Positions 45,180 to 57,921 of a stretch of 64,000 nt of DNA are shown here, in pieces. The notes under the pieces were generated by a model, which saw only the letters and a program-made list of their open reading frames with translations, was not told where the DNA came from and did no database searches. The stretch lies in assembly GCF_030463535.1 (NCBI RefSeq), contig NC_132878.1, positions 91,347,507 to 91,411,506 on the forward strand. The letters are read 5' to 3'. Position 1 is the stretch's first letter, and each line of letters begins with the position of its first letter. This DNA comes from Salminus brasiliensis (taxonomy: Eukaryota > Chordata > Actinopteri > Characiformes > Bryconidae). The translations under genes and the position numbers were made by a program.

Positions 45180-45375
45180 CTTGGTTGCTAACCTGCTGCA
45201 GGTTAAATAGGTATAAATATGTAAATATTTTGGTTTCTGGACATCACAAAAAAAGCTGTTTTCAGAGAAAAGCTAGAAAAGCTGAAGTTTCCATGATAAG
45301 GGCATTTAATACTAGAATCGTTTCCGAGTGGAGACTAGGCCTGAACTGAAGTAACCTGAGGCCTGGTTCTAAATA
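45180..45375. repeat. Block D, copy 2 (left half)
   Basis: Matches 35275-35460 (gaaaagctagaaaagctgaa, gataagggcatttaatacta). Confidence 0.75.
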
Positions 45376-45739
45376 AGAGCAGTAACTGTAAGCAGGCAGT
45401 GTGTTTCATCCGCCACCAGCAGGGTGTCTGGCTAGCGCAGTAGGAAATCTGGTGGAGTTTATGTTGTGAACAGCGGAGACATGCATAGGCTTTAGTTTGG
45501 TTTCCCTTTTAAACAGTTTAGATTGTCCTTTGTTCGAAAGATGCCACTCACTCCTGGTGTTTCCTTTGTTATTGTTTCCCACCATTTTGTCTGCATTGCT
45601 TTTAAAGGGTTTGTATATTCTGCTGTGGTGGTTCGGTGGTAACGTACTGATCTTTCGTCACCAGGGTCGGGAATACTGTTACAATGTCTGTCAGCCTGCT
45701 CCTTGTTACACTGTAGAACTAATTTGATTCTCTGATGTG

Positions 45740-47000
45740 TCTGCTCCCACACTTGTTCACTGCGACTCGTCCATGTGTTGACCACAGGTACGTCCGAGGA
45801 AATCCCAGTCCAAGGAGCCAGGGGAGGCTGATAACCGAGACAACATTGGAAGTCCTGTGGCTGAGTTTGTCAGAATTTTGAGCACAGGGCATATGACCCA
45901 GTCATTTGGGTCATAAAGGGTTATCAGGAAAAAAAACCCCCAAAATATTTACCTGAATCCAGATCTATTCTTTCACCATGACCGTTGGACTGTGGATGAT
46001 ACCCTGAGGTGAGGTTAATGGGCCCAGGTAATAAGTTGAGTATGAAAATCGCTAGGGATGTAAGTTCTATCTGGTGGGCATTGGCTGGGAATGACCGTAT
46101 TACATAATGCTGGATTGATGGCATCATCACTTCCATTGGATTGATGAGATTATGACTTCGGGTGCCAAAATTTGTGTGACTTGTTTGGCCTCAATCTGGC
46201 ATCTGCCGTAGTGTTTCTGGAGCCCGGACGATTTGTAATGGTGAAATGGAAACTCAAGACAAAAAGAGACCACCGGTCTTGATGGGCACTTAGGTGGCTC
46301 TCTGATACTCTGGGATAGTATTGCTCTGACACTTGTTTCTGAGGCATCAACCTCCACTTCAATGGTGAGTAAGTAAATTAAAATATAATCTAAATAAGCT
46401 ATAGAAAACTTACCCAACTCATTGATATACACCTGAAAAAGAGAGGGGACGGCAGAGAGCCCATTCATCTCCCTTTTTAATTCATACTAAATTGTATGCA
46501 CTGAAGAGATCGAGCTTTGTGAAAAACTGAACCCAATTTTGCTGTTCCAGGGCTACTGGTTCTAGAGGCAGAGGGTACAGATAAGGTTTAGTAATTGCAT
46601 TATGGGCTCGAGAATCAATACTCACAAACCTCCATCCTTCCTTTTAACTAAGAAGAAACTTGAGGCAATGAGAAAAGTGACAGGTCTAATAAAGCCTTGT
46701 TCTGGAACCTCTTGAATATAGGTATCCATAGCTCTTTCTTCTTTGTGTCAGTGGGTAAATGTGAGCTTTAGGTAATGTGGGGTTCTCAATTAAGTCTACT
46801 GCATCTCTATTAGGGGGCAACTTCATAGCATTCTGTTCACCAAATACTTCCTTTAAATCACAGGATTCAGCTGGAATCTGAACGTCAGCAGGGGCGTCCA
46901 GACTTATAGATGTGAACATTACAGATAACTTAGGAGTTATTTCCCTCTGCTCCTGAATCACAAAACAACTTAGACTGGCAGAAAAGAGTAGCAGGTAACA
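45740..47000 (-). mobile_element. Ty3/gypsy pol remnant
   Basis: Minus-strand pieces: LTSGYHPQSNGHGERI (integrase), EVEVDASETSVRAILSQ (RNase H start), HHYKSSGLQKHY and an out-of-frame FTITNRPGSRNTTADA (end of RNase H). An RT scrap, SLFQVYINELG, is followed by an altered catalytic box, AYLDYILIY, in place of the usual two aspartates. Many frame changes; dead. Confidence 0.85.
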
Positions 47001-47204
47001 AGAAAGACAGGGAATATTGCTCAGTCGATTGCCAAAAGCCTAGGCTAATCAGAAGCAAAACAGGTGGTATAGATCAGAACTCAGGTGGCCTAGAGCGTAG
47101 ATGGCTGGTTGTAGTCACATGATGACTCAGTGTCTCCCAGAGGACTCTGGGAACTGGAGTCAATTTCTCCTTAGGTAAATGTATTCTATACACCTCTAAA
47201 ACTA

Positions 47205-47700
47205 CTAAGTAGTTAGAGCTCTGGGCTATTGGTGACAGAGGTGTGGGTTCGATAACCGGGCTTGGCAAGCTGCCTGAGGCGGTGGCACGTGTGTTCACTG
47301 TCACTGTGTGTGTTTGATCACTAGTGTGAGTGTGTGTGTTCATTGTCACTGTATGTGTTTGATCACTAGTGTGAGTGTGTATGTTCATTGTCACTGTATG
47401 TGTTTGATCACTAGTGTGAGTGTGTGTGTTCATTGTCACTATGTGTGTTTGATCACTAGTGTGAGTGTGTGTGTTCATTGTCACTGTGTGTGTTTGATCA
47501 CTAGTGTGAGTGTGTGTGTTTGATCACTAGTGTGAGTGTGTGTGTTCATTGTCACTGTGTGTGTTTGATCACTAGTGTGAGTGTGTGTGTTCATTGTCAC
47601 TATGTGTGTTTGATCACTAGTGTGAGTATGTGTGTTCATTGTCACTGTGTGTGTTTGATCACTAGTGTGAGTGTGTGTGTTCACTTCATGGGTGGCTTCA
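47205..47700 (+). mobile_element. tRNA-derived SINE with expanded 45-bp minisatellite
   Basis: Same SINE as 20240-20460. The gatcactag core occurs at 47316, 47361, 47406, 47451, 47496, 47522, 47567, 47612 and 47657: nine units at 45-bp spacing except one 26-bp step. Because 45 is a multiple of three, both strands give long repetitive frames that are not genes. Confidence 0.92.
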
Positions 47701-47833
47701 TGGGCAGAGACCAAATTCCATCATGGTACAAGAACATGGTAGTCTTGTCCTGGGTCTTAAAGAGGATCATTTCTGTAAATGTGAATGGATGTTGTAATAG
47801 ATTGACTCGGATATCATTCCTTACCATGTCTGT

Positions 47834-47835
<2 letters not shown>

Positions 47836-47866
<31 letters not shown>

Positions 47867-47890
47867 TATTATTATTATTATCATTATTAG
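47836..47890. repeat. (AAT)n/(ATT)n microsatellite
   Basis: A run of ata units changes into att units, making an inverted-repeat structure of about 55 bp. The poly-isoleucine frames are artefacts. Confidence 0.95.
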
Positions 47891-48489
47891 TCCCAGGCAA
47901 ACACTATGCTTTATTGGGGTGCTCCTATTTCTATCATTACAGCAGATTCTCTCTGTGAAGTTGCTGTCAGGCTTGGATTTGACATGGCAGATAGTCCAGA
48001 CGCTGAAGAAGAGATACAGAAGCTGAAACACCCTGCATTCACTTGGTGCTACAGCGCCACCATGTGGTTATGATATGGTACATTATCATTACTTCAATAG
48101 TACAGCACTGCCTTGTGGTTGTAAGCTGCATCAGCAAAACCCGCCCATGACAAAAACAAAAGTGTTTCACTTGTTGGAGATTGGAGAGAAGGGCCTGATG
48201 CTAAATATAAAAATAATGAGGTTAGAGAAGGTCCAAGAATATATTAATATATGTTAATAAATATTAAAATAGTTGCATAGTGGAAACTTAGACACTACTA
48301 CCGCAAGTCAGTAAGGAGACCATAGTACTCTGCTATTCGTCCAGGGTTAAACACTGAAATCTGTGTGTGTGTGGGGAGACTTTGATGGTTAAGGTGGTTA
48401 CAAAGCTGGTCATCTGGTAAATCAGTTGGGTAGGATGATTTACAATATACAGTATACAAGCTCTTATCCAGGGTGCATTTGCATCAAAG

Positions 48490-48745
48490 TTTGGTGGCAA
48501 GGGGTGGTATCTACAAATTAGGCAGCAAGTGAACAGTCAGAAAGATAATGTTAGAAACAGGAAAAATGGACAAGCAAAAAAATTAAAGTCACTTTCACAA
48601 GTTTGGTCAGAATATCTCCAAAACAGCAGGCAGGTCTTGTGGGGTTTTTGTGGAATACAATGGTCAGTACCTACCAAAAGTGGGTCATAGGCACCTAAGG
48701 CTTATGTTGTGACTAGCTGGGTAATGCTGATAGATCATCTAAACC
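48490..48745 (+). mobile_element. Tc1-like transposase N-terminal remnant
   Basis: Counterpart of 21355-21625. Here part of the helix-turn-helix coding stretch (the ggctagacgac region) is deleted, which destroys the frame. Confidence 0.75.
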
Positions 48746-50009
48746 AGTGACTGTAGAAAACATGGATACCATGGTTTTATTGCCTTCTGTTCTACAAAAC
48801 TGCAAAGAACTGTTAATGTCTGTTAATGCGACCAACAGCACAGCATGACACGGCTGTCAGAAAAACTAATTTTAACAGTAATAAGGAATGATAAGTAATA
48901 GTACAATTCACTAGGCTACTTGCCTGACAGCTCAACTACAGCTCAGGTCTTGCAGATGTCTGGACTCCTCCAGGCAAGGCTGTCAATCACTTCAGTCCAG
49001 TCCTAGAGTGTAACCACACATTCTTACGATATAGCAGAATAAGGGTTAAACACTGAAATCTGTGTGTGTGTGTGTTGGGGTGGGGGCACAGGGGCTCCAC
49101 CTACAGTAGGGAAGTGTAATTGGTTCTTTGTGCCACCACTAAAGGACACAGCAGTGTGCCAAGCCCAAAGTGGTAACGTCAACAACGCTCTTCTCCCCAT
49201 TAAATATCGGTGGAGCATCTACAGTACATAATTTTGAAGTAGTTTTGAAATTGCTTCATAATGTTGCTATAAGCTGAAATGTGAGCAAATATTCAACATG
49301 GCTGTCACTAATTTTGTAATGAGGGGTTTCTACACTGCAGCAATTCTATGACAGCCCTCTCAGAGTAGATATGGATGGTCTGTTCTTGTTGACAGTCTGA
49401 GCCACCTGAGGAACAGCTCTTCTTCTGCTTTTCCTTAGATATGAGCACAATCTCTAGCACAATCTTCAGCCATGTTTACTAAGTTTTTTTCCATAGATCT
49501 GCCACCTGTGCCCCAATGAAGCCTCTTCCAAAGTATTTTAGATGTTTATGTCTCATCAACAATGTCTGCAGAACTGGGCCTAGATGTCCTAGATCATCAT
49601 GGAAGGATGTTAGCTGCTTAGTTGTATTGTACACAGTACGAAGAACTGAAAACATCTGCACTCCTTGCACATCTCCACTCATTTATTCAGGTCTTCCATT
49701 CATTTTTCAGATGTCCGTCCACCTTTGGTCCCATAAATCTCTACATCAAGTGCAGGTTCTTTAACACCTTTAAAGGGTTTTTCACACATACCTCGATTAC
49801 AGATATGGTTCTTTATAAAAGCAAAAGTGCTGCAAAATTGCTCAAACAACCATCGGGTCTTTATTTTTAAGAGGAAAACCTAATAATGATAATACAGTTA
49901 AATGTATTGCAAATTGGTGGAACATGCTCTACAAGCCAGTTTACCATAAAGGCCTGATTCATGTGGTAACAAGCAGTTCATCTGGTTTTGCCTGTTTTTA
50001 CTGTCAGGC

Positions 50010-50136
50010 CTACCGATGCAAATAAGGACTTCCTGATTGTTTCTGTTCATTTGTGTTGATTCATGTTCAGTTGGGTTCTCTCACTGCTCATTATTTTGTT
50101 CATGTGTTGCACCTGGGACTGGGAGTACTTAAGGAG
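50010..50136 (+). mobile_element. Truncated LTR (counterpart of 23241-23930)
   Basis: It runs from ctgtcaggcctaccgatg to gagtacttaagga and then jumps to the Tc1 element. About 790 bp present in copy 1 are missing. Confidence 0.7.
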
Positions 50137-51285
50137 TAAAATGCACAAAATGCAGTTTTTAAGTTTTTTATTACTATGTGTGAAAAAATCCAAACCTACA
50201 TGGCCCTTTTTGAAAAAGTGATTGCCCCCTCCCCTGTCAAAACATACATTAAATATGGTTTATCACATCTTTGGAAAGCTAAGTTATTATTACCACATCT
50301 GTTCTCAATCAAGAAATCACTTAAATAGGATCTGCCTGACCTACCTGACATCATGGTGTGATCCAAATACATTCAGGAACAAATGAGAAGTAATTGAGAT
50401 CCATCAGTCTGGAAAAGGTTATAAAGTGTTAGGAGTCCAGTAAACAACAGTGAGAGCCATTATCCACAAAGGGTGAAAACATGGAATAGTGGTAATCTTC
50501 CCAGGACAACAGCCAAAGAACTGCAGACAAAAAGCTAATCATCTTGGAAGGCATATGTCCCATTATATCTGGCATAAAAGTACCACAGCATTTCAGAAAA
50601 GAAACATCATACTAACAGTAAAATATGGTGGTGGTAGTGTGATGTGGCTGTTTTGCTGCTTCAGGACCTGTAAGATGTGCTTTGGTAAATGGAACCATGA
50701 ATTCAGCTGTCTACCAAAAAATCCTGAAGGAGAATTACCAGCCATCTGTTCTAGACCTTAAGCTGAAGTGCACCTGGGTTCTCCAGCAGGACAATGATCC
50801 AAAACACACCAGCAAGTCCAACTCTGAATGGCTTAAGAAAAACTAAATGAAGACTTTGGAGTGGCCCTGTCAAAGTCCTGACCTGAATCCGATTGAGATG
50901 CAGTGGCATGGCCTTAAAAAGGCAGTTCATGCTCGAAAACACCCCAATATGACCGAATTACAACAATTCTGCAAAGATAAGTCAGACAAAATTCATCCAC
51001 AGTGCTGTAAAAGACTCATTGCCAGTTATCACAAACACTTGATTGCAGTTGTTTCTGTTAAGGGTGGCCGAACCAGTTATTAGGTTCAGGGGGGAATCAC
51101 TTTTTCACACAGTGCCATGAATGGTTTAGATTTTTTTTCCCATTAATTATAAAAACCTTCATTTAAAAACTGCATTGCGTGTTTAATTGTGTTGTATCCA
51201 AAACATTTAAGTAAAACAAACGTAAAAAATAAGATATCAGGAAGGGGGCAAACACTTTTTAACATCACTGTAGATATACAGTAGA
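50137..51285 (+). mobile_element. Tc1-like transposon, left end deleted
   Basis: Same element as 24075-25390 without its left terminal repeat. The C-terminal frame (50847-51083) is intact, from KTLEWPCQSPDLNPIE to IAVVSVKGGRTSY, whereas copy 1 has a one-base insertion there. Further upstream there are stops and a 40-bp deletion at 50507. Confidence 0.88.
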
Positions 51286-52894
51286 TACATAACTATAGGT
51301 TTTACATCATCTCCAGTCCAGATGAGTGGAACTTAAGTACAAAAACACACCTCATGATCTTTCAAAGCACTTTCATGTGATGTGTTTCTAACCTAAGCTA
51401 CAAAGGCTCTGATACAGCCCACCAAAATCCAACCTGTCAGACTGTACAGATTGTAAATCAGAATTAAGGGTGTGATCTTATTTACATCTTATTTAATTGT
51501 GTTATTACAGTCCTGCATTATTGCAGCACAATCGCACTAATTACTCATCACTTCTGCTGGATAAATATATTGGTCGGCTCTACCTAGTTGTTGCATGGGG
51601 GACTGGATATCATGATAATCGTGTTGGGCGTCCTTCAACTTTGCCTCATGGTCAACTCATGCGTTGTGAGTCTGAAGGCTCTGTGCAGGAAGAAGAAGAT
51701 AAAATGGTATAAAAGTCTTTAAAAAGTGATTTTGTGGTTTGTGAAGTGATGTGGCTAGTGTGGATAACAAGTAAAGTATACCAAGTAGCATCATCTAAAC
51801 TGCATGTGCACTTCTTCATTGATTTGTTAAATAAGACTTCAGACTTGCTTATGTCTGAAACGGTCTGATACCAGAGACATCAGTAGACCCAATTTTCTAG
51901 GAAGGTAAAATGTGGTCATGTGGGGACCAAAACGTCAGGCATAATGCAGAATCATACATCAGGACGGATCTAATAATGGTCTTAATCTTGCACACCAAAT
52001 TAATTTAGAATCCATGTTCTCAGTGGCGATGCTCCTTCTTTTTTTAAAAATGAAACAAATAATCACCTCAGACCCTAATAATCTAATATTATAAACTAGT
52101 CATAAACTAATAGTCATAAACAAAGAGTCAAATTTCAGCTGAGGGCAGAACAACAGACAGTTCAATTCAGTGGAAGAACCAGTCATAATAGATACCCATT
52201 AAAATCCTTGTTTCAGCTGTGGGTGGGATAACAAGCAGCTAAATTCTGTTGAAGAACCAATCAAAATCCCTAATTCAGCTGTGTGTGAGACAGTCAAGGA
52301 CAGAGCAGACAGTCAAACCCAAATGCAGAAACAAACTAAATCTCTATTTCAACAGTGGACGGGACAGCAGGCAGTTCATTTCAGTGGAAGAACCAATCAG
52401 AACGAATCAAAATCTCCATTTCAGCTGAGGGCTGGACAGATCGTTAATTTCAGTGGAAGTGAGGTGTTCTTGGAAGGACTTCTCTTGGAAGGAGACTCGT
52501 GATCACTGTCTTTCAGCTGCAATCATGAAACATTTTATTCCAATCAAAAGTACAGTGTGGATTGAGTCTGCCAATACTCTGCCCCTCTGCTATCTCTCTA
52601 GACAAAGGAACACCTCACGTTTTATACCTACTACAGGTCAGGTGTTGATGTACAGTTTCCAAATGTAGGATGTCAAGCATCCAATCCATAAGGGGTGAAA
52701 ATCAGCCTCCACCGTTGCTTAATATATATAGTACACATAAAGATACCACTGGATCCACTTGACATTTCTGTCATACACATCGGAATGGTTTAGCCTATTG
52801 TAGCCTAACTATATTATTCCTCAACTCCATACCATTCCTTCAGGTCTATGAACAACCGCATGGCTAATGAATATACTTCAGAAGAATATGGTTG

Positions 52895-53034
52895 TACCAA
52901 TCCTGACAATGAGCGAGCAAGAGAGCCTCGCAAATAACGTGGATAGCAGGGTGACCTGCTCCTGAATGAGGACACTGTGCAGAAGCTTTCTTCAACACAC
53001 CTCTAATAGTACAGGGAACCTCTCATGTGACCTC
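52895..53034. other. Spacer after block C
   Basis: No gene or element recognised. Confidence 0.4.
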
Positions 53035-53228
53035 AAGGTCCCAAATTATACAATTCTCCATGGAGTTGAGGCTCCTTAAGTACCCCCAGTCCCAGGTGAA
53101 ACACATGAGCCAAACAATAAACGATTACAACTGAAATAAAACACATGAACACAAATGACTGTACCAAACACACATGAATGTAAATGAACACAAACCGACT
53201 CAACTGAACCAAACACACATGAACACAA
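53035..53228 (-). mobile_element. Partial LTR, same family as 53628-54017
   Basis: Shares ccatggagttgaggctcctt, gtacccccagtcccaggtga and the repeated acacatgaa.. stretch with the intact solo LTR. Both ends are missing. Confidence 0.75.
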
Positions 53229-53627
53229 TGTTGGTTTGATAAGGGCATTTAATCGTTTCAGAGTGGCGTCTAGGCCTGAAGTGAAGTGAACATATTGGGA
53301 ATATGGTAAGTATAAATTCAGTCTGGCCTGGATCTAAGTACAAGGAGTAACAGGTAGCAGCCATCTTAAAAACTAATAAAAAATAATAATTGTGACTTAT
53401 CAACCACAAAGAGAGTTAAAACGTTAAAGTTTATATCCCAGACACCTCTAATCAACATAATCACAGCAGTTTATGGATGTGACTCCTAAGAAACAATAAA
53501 ATCACACTGTTTATGTGCAAATTACAACAGTATATGGATAGTAGATTTACTTCAAAATAACTTTTTTTATAATTTTCACATAATCAAATCATTAACTTAG
53601 TCATTCAGTGTGGGTTTGGCAGGAAAC
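53229..53627. repeat. Block D, copy 3 (right half), and unit R start
   Basis: Matches 35399-35750 (tatggatgtgactcctaaga, tgcaaattacaacagtatat). It then continues into the unit R phrase tgtgggtttggcaggaaac, where the solo LTR has inserted. Confidence 0.75.
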
Positions 53628-54017
53628 TGTCATGGCGTGCTAGGCCAGACACAGAGGGATGAACACTCAAAGCAAGCAATTTATTTACAAGAACCAAGTA
53701 TACACAAAAGGGCAAAACTAGGTCCCAAACTATACCATTCTCTGCGTTGAACCATGGAGTTGAGGCTCCTTAAGTACCCCCAGTTCCAGGTGAAACACAT
53801 GAACCAAACAATGAACAATTACAACTGAAACAAAACACATGTGAACACAAATGACTGAACCAAACACACATGAATGTAAATGAACACAAACCGACTCAAC
53901 TAAACCAAAAACACATGAACGCAAACATGATGTAACTGAGGCGGAAGTCCTTATATGGGCTCGTGGGCGGCGGCTCGGGATCACCCCAAGGGGGGGCGCA
54001 ATAACGAGAACCTGACA
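53628..54017 (-). mobile_element. Solo LTR with 5-bp target-site duplication
   Basis: A 390-bp sequence with tgtcatggcg...aacctgaca ends, so TG...CA on both strands. It is flanked by gaaac at 53623-53627 and 54018-54022. On the minus strand a possible tataaggacttcc promoter region and an aataaattgc polyadenylation motif (about 53675-53685) are in the expected order. The unoccupied site is visible at about 26635 in another unit R copy. No internal region remains. Confidence 0.9.
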
Positions 54018-54808
54018 GAAACTTTCAGAATCAGCATTTTTCATAGTGGTGATGGTGGTGGAACCATTCTTACACATATGCTTCTTAATTTTACAAAATT
54101 TTTACTCTAAAACATTTTTTAATCCATTTATAGTGAACAGGTGGTGCATACAGGACATTGTAAGGCCAAATTATCAGCATTACATATGAAACTCTAAAGA
54201 CTTGTGTAGGTTCACTGGTAGTTTTCATAGTAAAAAATAAAATGGCTTTATTTGTGTTGCAGGTGTTCCGAATCCTGCATCTGATCACCACCATTGTAAA
54301 GACTTGATACATTTTTATGAACTGATAGGAAATTAATTTAATAAAGCTGTCCACCACCAAGAGAGTTTAAATGTCTTTTTTACATCCCAGACACCTTGTA
54401 AACTAAAATTATAACTGTACAGTTTGTTTCCACAGAACTTCCACTAATGAGACCTAGATTACAATCTTCTGACTAGTAAACAGCTGGTGTAGAAAGAGCA
54501 AAACAGATGTATGCTGATAATTCTGCCACCGGCATTCACATAGCAATTGCAAATTATGTATAATGTATTATTTAGAAGCTCTTACGCTCTAAACATTCCT
54601 AATATGTTCATATTTAATTTCAATCAAGGTAAACTTGAAAGGTTTATGGGAGCATTTTTACTTATATAGAACCTTCACATCCTGAATTTAAAAATAAAAA
54701 AACGTTCTTCACATCCTGTCAACAAAGTGTTTTTTTTACAGCATCACACCTTTTTTCACACCTCTGTTAGCAGTGTTCTCTTACTGGTGGTTTTGCTGCC
54801 TTTCCTTT
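54018..54808 (+). repeat. Unit R copy, interrupted at 54808
   Basis: Landmarks: aggtggtgcatacaggacat (54139), gttgcaggtgttccgaatcc (54256), an inverted 'catcccagacacct' (54385), tctgccaccggcattcacat (54522) and tttgctgcctttccttt, where a LINE enters. It continues at 58092. Confidence 0.85.
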
Positions 54809-55863
54809 CAAGTCAAATCAAGATGCTTTTATTGTCATTTCAGCTCTGTACCAGTACACAGTGAAATGACATTAAGTTTTTTTTCCAGAACAAGGGTGCA
54901 ACAATACAAAAACAAAAACAATACAGTACATCGATTTTAATTGGTGCAAACTGATTAAAATGCTATGGGTAGTGGGGGTGGGGGTTTAGTTCAGTCTCTG
55001 TGAGTTCAAAAAACTGACTGCTTGTGGGACAAAGCTATTGCAGAACCATGCAGAGCCTTCTTCCAGACGGCAGCAGTGAAAAAAAGTCAATGTGAGGGAT
55101 GATTGGGTTCTTTACAATGCTGATGGCCTTACGGGTGTGACGTGTGGTGTGACTGTCTGTGACAGAGGGGAGAGAGACCCCTTTAATCTTCTCAGCTGTC
55201 CTCACTTGCTGTAGGATCTTGCGGTCTGAAGCATTGCAATTCCCGAAGCAGGTGATTATGCAGCTGCTCAGGATGCTCTCCACTGTCCCTTTCCTCAGTC
55301 TCCTCAGGAAATAGAGTCGCTGCTGGGCTTTCTTGGTTATGGAGCTGATGTTGAGGGACCACATGAGGTTCTCTGTGATGTGGACACCAAGGAACTTGTT
55401 GCTCTGGATGATTTCCACAACAGAGCCGTTAATGTTCAGGGTGGTGCGGTCGCCTCACACTCTTCTGAAGTCAACATCCATCTCCTTAGTTTTGTCAACA
55501 TTCACAGACAAGTTGTTGGTTCTGCACCAGTCCGTTAGCTGCTCGCTGTTCTTGGTGATGAGGCCCACAACGGACGTATCATCTGCAAATTTCACAATAT
55601 GATTTGTGTTGTACTTCGCAGCACAGTTGTGAGTCAGCAGAATGTACAGCAGTGGGCTTAGCACACAGCCCTGGGGGGCACCGGTACTCAGTATGGTGGT
55701 ACTGGAGATGTTGTTGCCTATCCTGACTGATTGTGGTCTATCAGTCTGGAAATCCAGGACCCAGTTACAGAGGGAGGTGTTCAGGCCCAGCATGCTCAGT
55801 TTTCCAATCTGGTGCTGGGGGATGATGGTGTTAAATGCTGAACCGAAGTCTATAAACAGCATC

Positions 55864-56164
55864 AAGTCAAGTCAACTCAAGTGGGTTTTATTGTCATTTT
55901 AACTACATACAGAGTACACAGTGAAACGAAACAATGTTCCTCCAGAACCATGGTGCAACATAGACAGTGCATACAAAACACAAGTGCAACACAATACAAG
56001 TGCGGACAGACAACACAACACAGTACAGACAGAGAATAATAAATAATTGGCGGTAGTGTGCAAATTATGCAGTGTGTAATAAATATTGAGTCCAGTGAGG
56101 TAGTAAAGTTATTAGTGCAAAATGCTTTGTGCAAAAAATGCTTCCCATATTATCTGAGGTAAAT

Positions 56165-56203
<39 letters not shown>

Positions 56204-57921
56204 GCATGTAACAGAAAAGACATCAGTTCAGAAGTTGAGTTGAGTTGAGAAGTCTGATGGCTTGGGGGAAGAAGCTATTGCAGAGTCTGGTCGTGTTGGA
56301 CCGGATGCTGCGGTACCTTCTTCCTGATGGCAGGAGGGAGAACAGTCTGTGTGAAGGGTGGGTGGAGTCATCCACAATGCTGGTTGCTTTGCGGATGCAG
56401 CGGGCAGTGTAAATGTCCATGACGGAGGGGAGAGAGACTCTGATGATCCTCTCAGCTGTCCTCATAATGCGTTGGAGGGACTTGCGGTCAGAGGTTGTGC
56501 AGGTCCCAAACTCAGCAGTGATGCAGCTGCTTAGGATGCTCTCTATGGTCCCTCTATAGAAGAGGGTGAGGATGGGTGGAGGGAGACGGGCCTTTCTCAG
56601 CTTCCGGAGGAAGTAGAGACGCTGCTGGGCTTTCTTGGGCTCTTAACGATCTCCAAAGAGGAGCTGTTGATGTTGAGTGGAGAGTGGTCGTGTCTTGTTT
56701 TCCTGAAGTCAACAACCATTTCCTTGGTCTTCTCTACATTCCAGTGAAGGTTGTTGACTGTACACCAGTCTGTAAGCTGCTGCACCTCCTCTCTGTATGC
56801 TGACTCATCACCTTTGCTGATGAGACCCAGCACAGTTGTATCATCAGCGACCTTTATGATGCTGTTAGAACTGTGTTTCGCAACACAGTCATGAGTCAGC
56901 AGGGTGAACAACAGAGGACTCAGTACACTGCCCTGGGGTGCCCCAGTGTTCATGGTGATGGTGCTGGAGCTGCTGTCCCTGAACCGGACTAACTGAGGGC
57001 CTCCCTGTCAGGAAGTCCAGGATCCAGTTGCAAAGGGGGGTGTTGAGGCCCAGCAAGCTTACCTTCCTGGTGAGATTCCGTGGGATGATGGTGTTAAATG
57101 CTGAACTGAAGTCTATGAACAGCATTCTGACATAGGTGTCCTTCTTTTCCAGGTGGCTAAGGGGAGATGAAGGGTGGTGGTGATGGCATCGTCCGTGGAG
57201 CGGTTGGGACGATATGCAAATTGCAGGGGGTCCAATGAAGAGGGCAGTTTTGTTTTGATGTTCCTCATGACTAGCCTCTCGAAGCACTTCATGATGATGG
57301 GCGTGAGAGCAACAGGACGGTAGTCATTGAGGCAGGACACCGTAGACTTCATCGGCACGGGGACGATGGTGGTGGTCTTGAGGCACGTTGGGACAGTGGA
57401 GCTGCGCAGGGAGACGTTGAAGATGTCCGTGAGAACATCTGTCAACTGGTCTGCACACTCTCTGAGCACTCTGCCGGGGATGTTGTCTGGTCCTGCAGCT
57501 TTCCGTGGGTTGACTCTGCGCAGAGTTTTCCTCATGTCCACTGCAGTCAGGCTCAACACCTGCTCATCTGGCTTGGGTGTGATCTTGCTCACCAACGTGT
57601 TGTTCTGTGCCTTAAACCATGCATAGAAGTTGTTCAGGGCATCGGGGAGGAAGGCATCATTGTCACAGGATGGTGGCATTGTCCTGTAGTTTGTGATTTC
57701 CTGGATGCCCATGCCACATGTGCCGCGTGTTACCCGTGTCCTTGAAGTGGCTGTGGATTCTCTGGGCCTGTGTTCGCTTTGCCTCTCGGATGGCTCGTGA
57801 CAATTTGGCTCTTGCATTCCTCAGGGCCACCTTGTCACCCACTCTGAAGGCCGAGTCGTGGGTCTTCAGTAGCGCACGCACCTCAGGAGTCATCCACGGC
57901 TTCTGGTTTGGGCGTGTGGTG
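55864..57921 (-). mobile_element. CR1/L2-like LINE (inner), nested in the outer one
   Basis: Minus-strand order: [15 protein letters not shown] (57663-57893), an N-terminal RT part in a 234-codon frame (57113-57817: [52 protein letters not shown]), [41 protein letters not shown] (phenylalanine of FADD replaced by valine), VDFRK, and DIYTARCIRKATSIVDD..SFFPQAIRLLN at the C-terminus. Frameshifts at about 56640, 56890 and 57110 make it inactive. A (GA)n run lies in its 3' UTR. Confidence 0.9.
56170..56201. repeat. (GA)n microsatellite
   Basis: About 30 bp of GA repeat in the 3' UTR of the inner LINE. Confidence 0.95.

Larger units (their letters stand above)
45576..52894. repeat. Segmental duplication block C, copy 2
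   Basis: Counterpart of 18774-26353 (see that entry for the indels). In this copy 52470-52735 holds about 270 bp absent from copy 1, and 51890-52300 contains a further segment with repeated 'tcagctg..gga.aga.aag' phrases that copy 1 lacks. Confidence 0.9.

Noticed and set aside
47300-47700. CRISPR-like array
   Set aside because: Units are contiguous with no unique spacers, and the sequence is vertebrate; it is a minisatellite in a SINE.
47074-48031. Long repetitive frames on both strands around 47.1-48.0 kb
   Set aside because: They are translations of a 45-bp minisatellite and an AAT/ATT microsatellite, whose periods are multiples of three.
57113-57817. 234-codon open frame as a host gene
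   Set aside because: It carries the N-terminal reverse-transcriptase motifs of a LINE ([30 protein letters not shown]).
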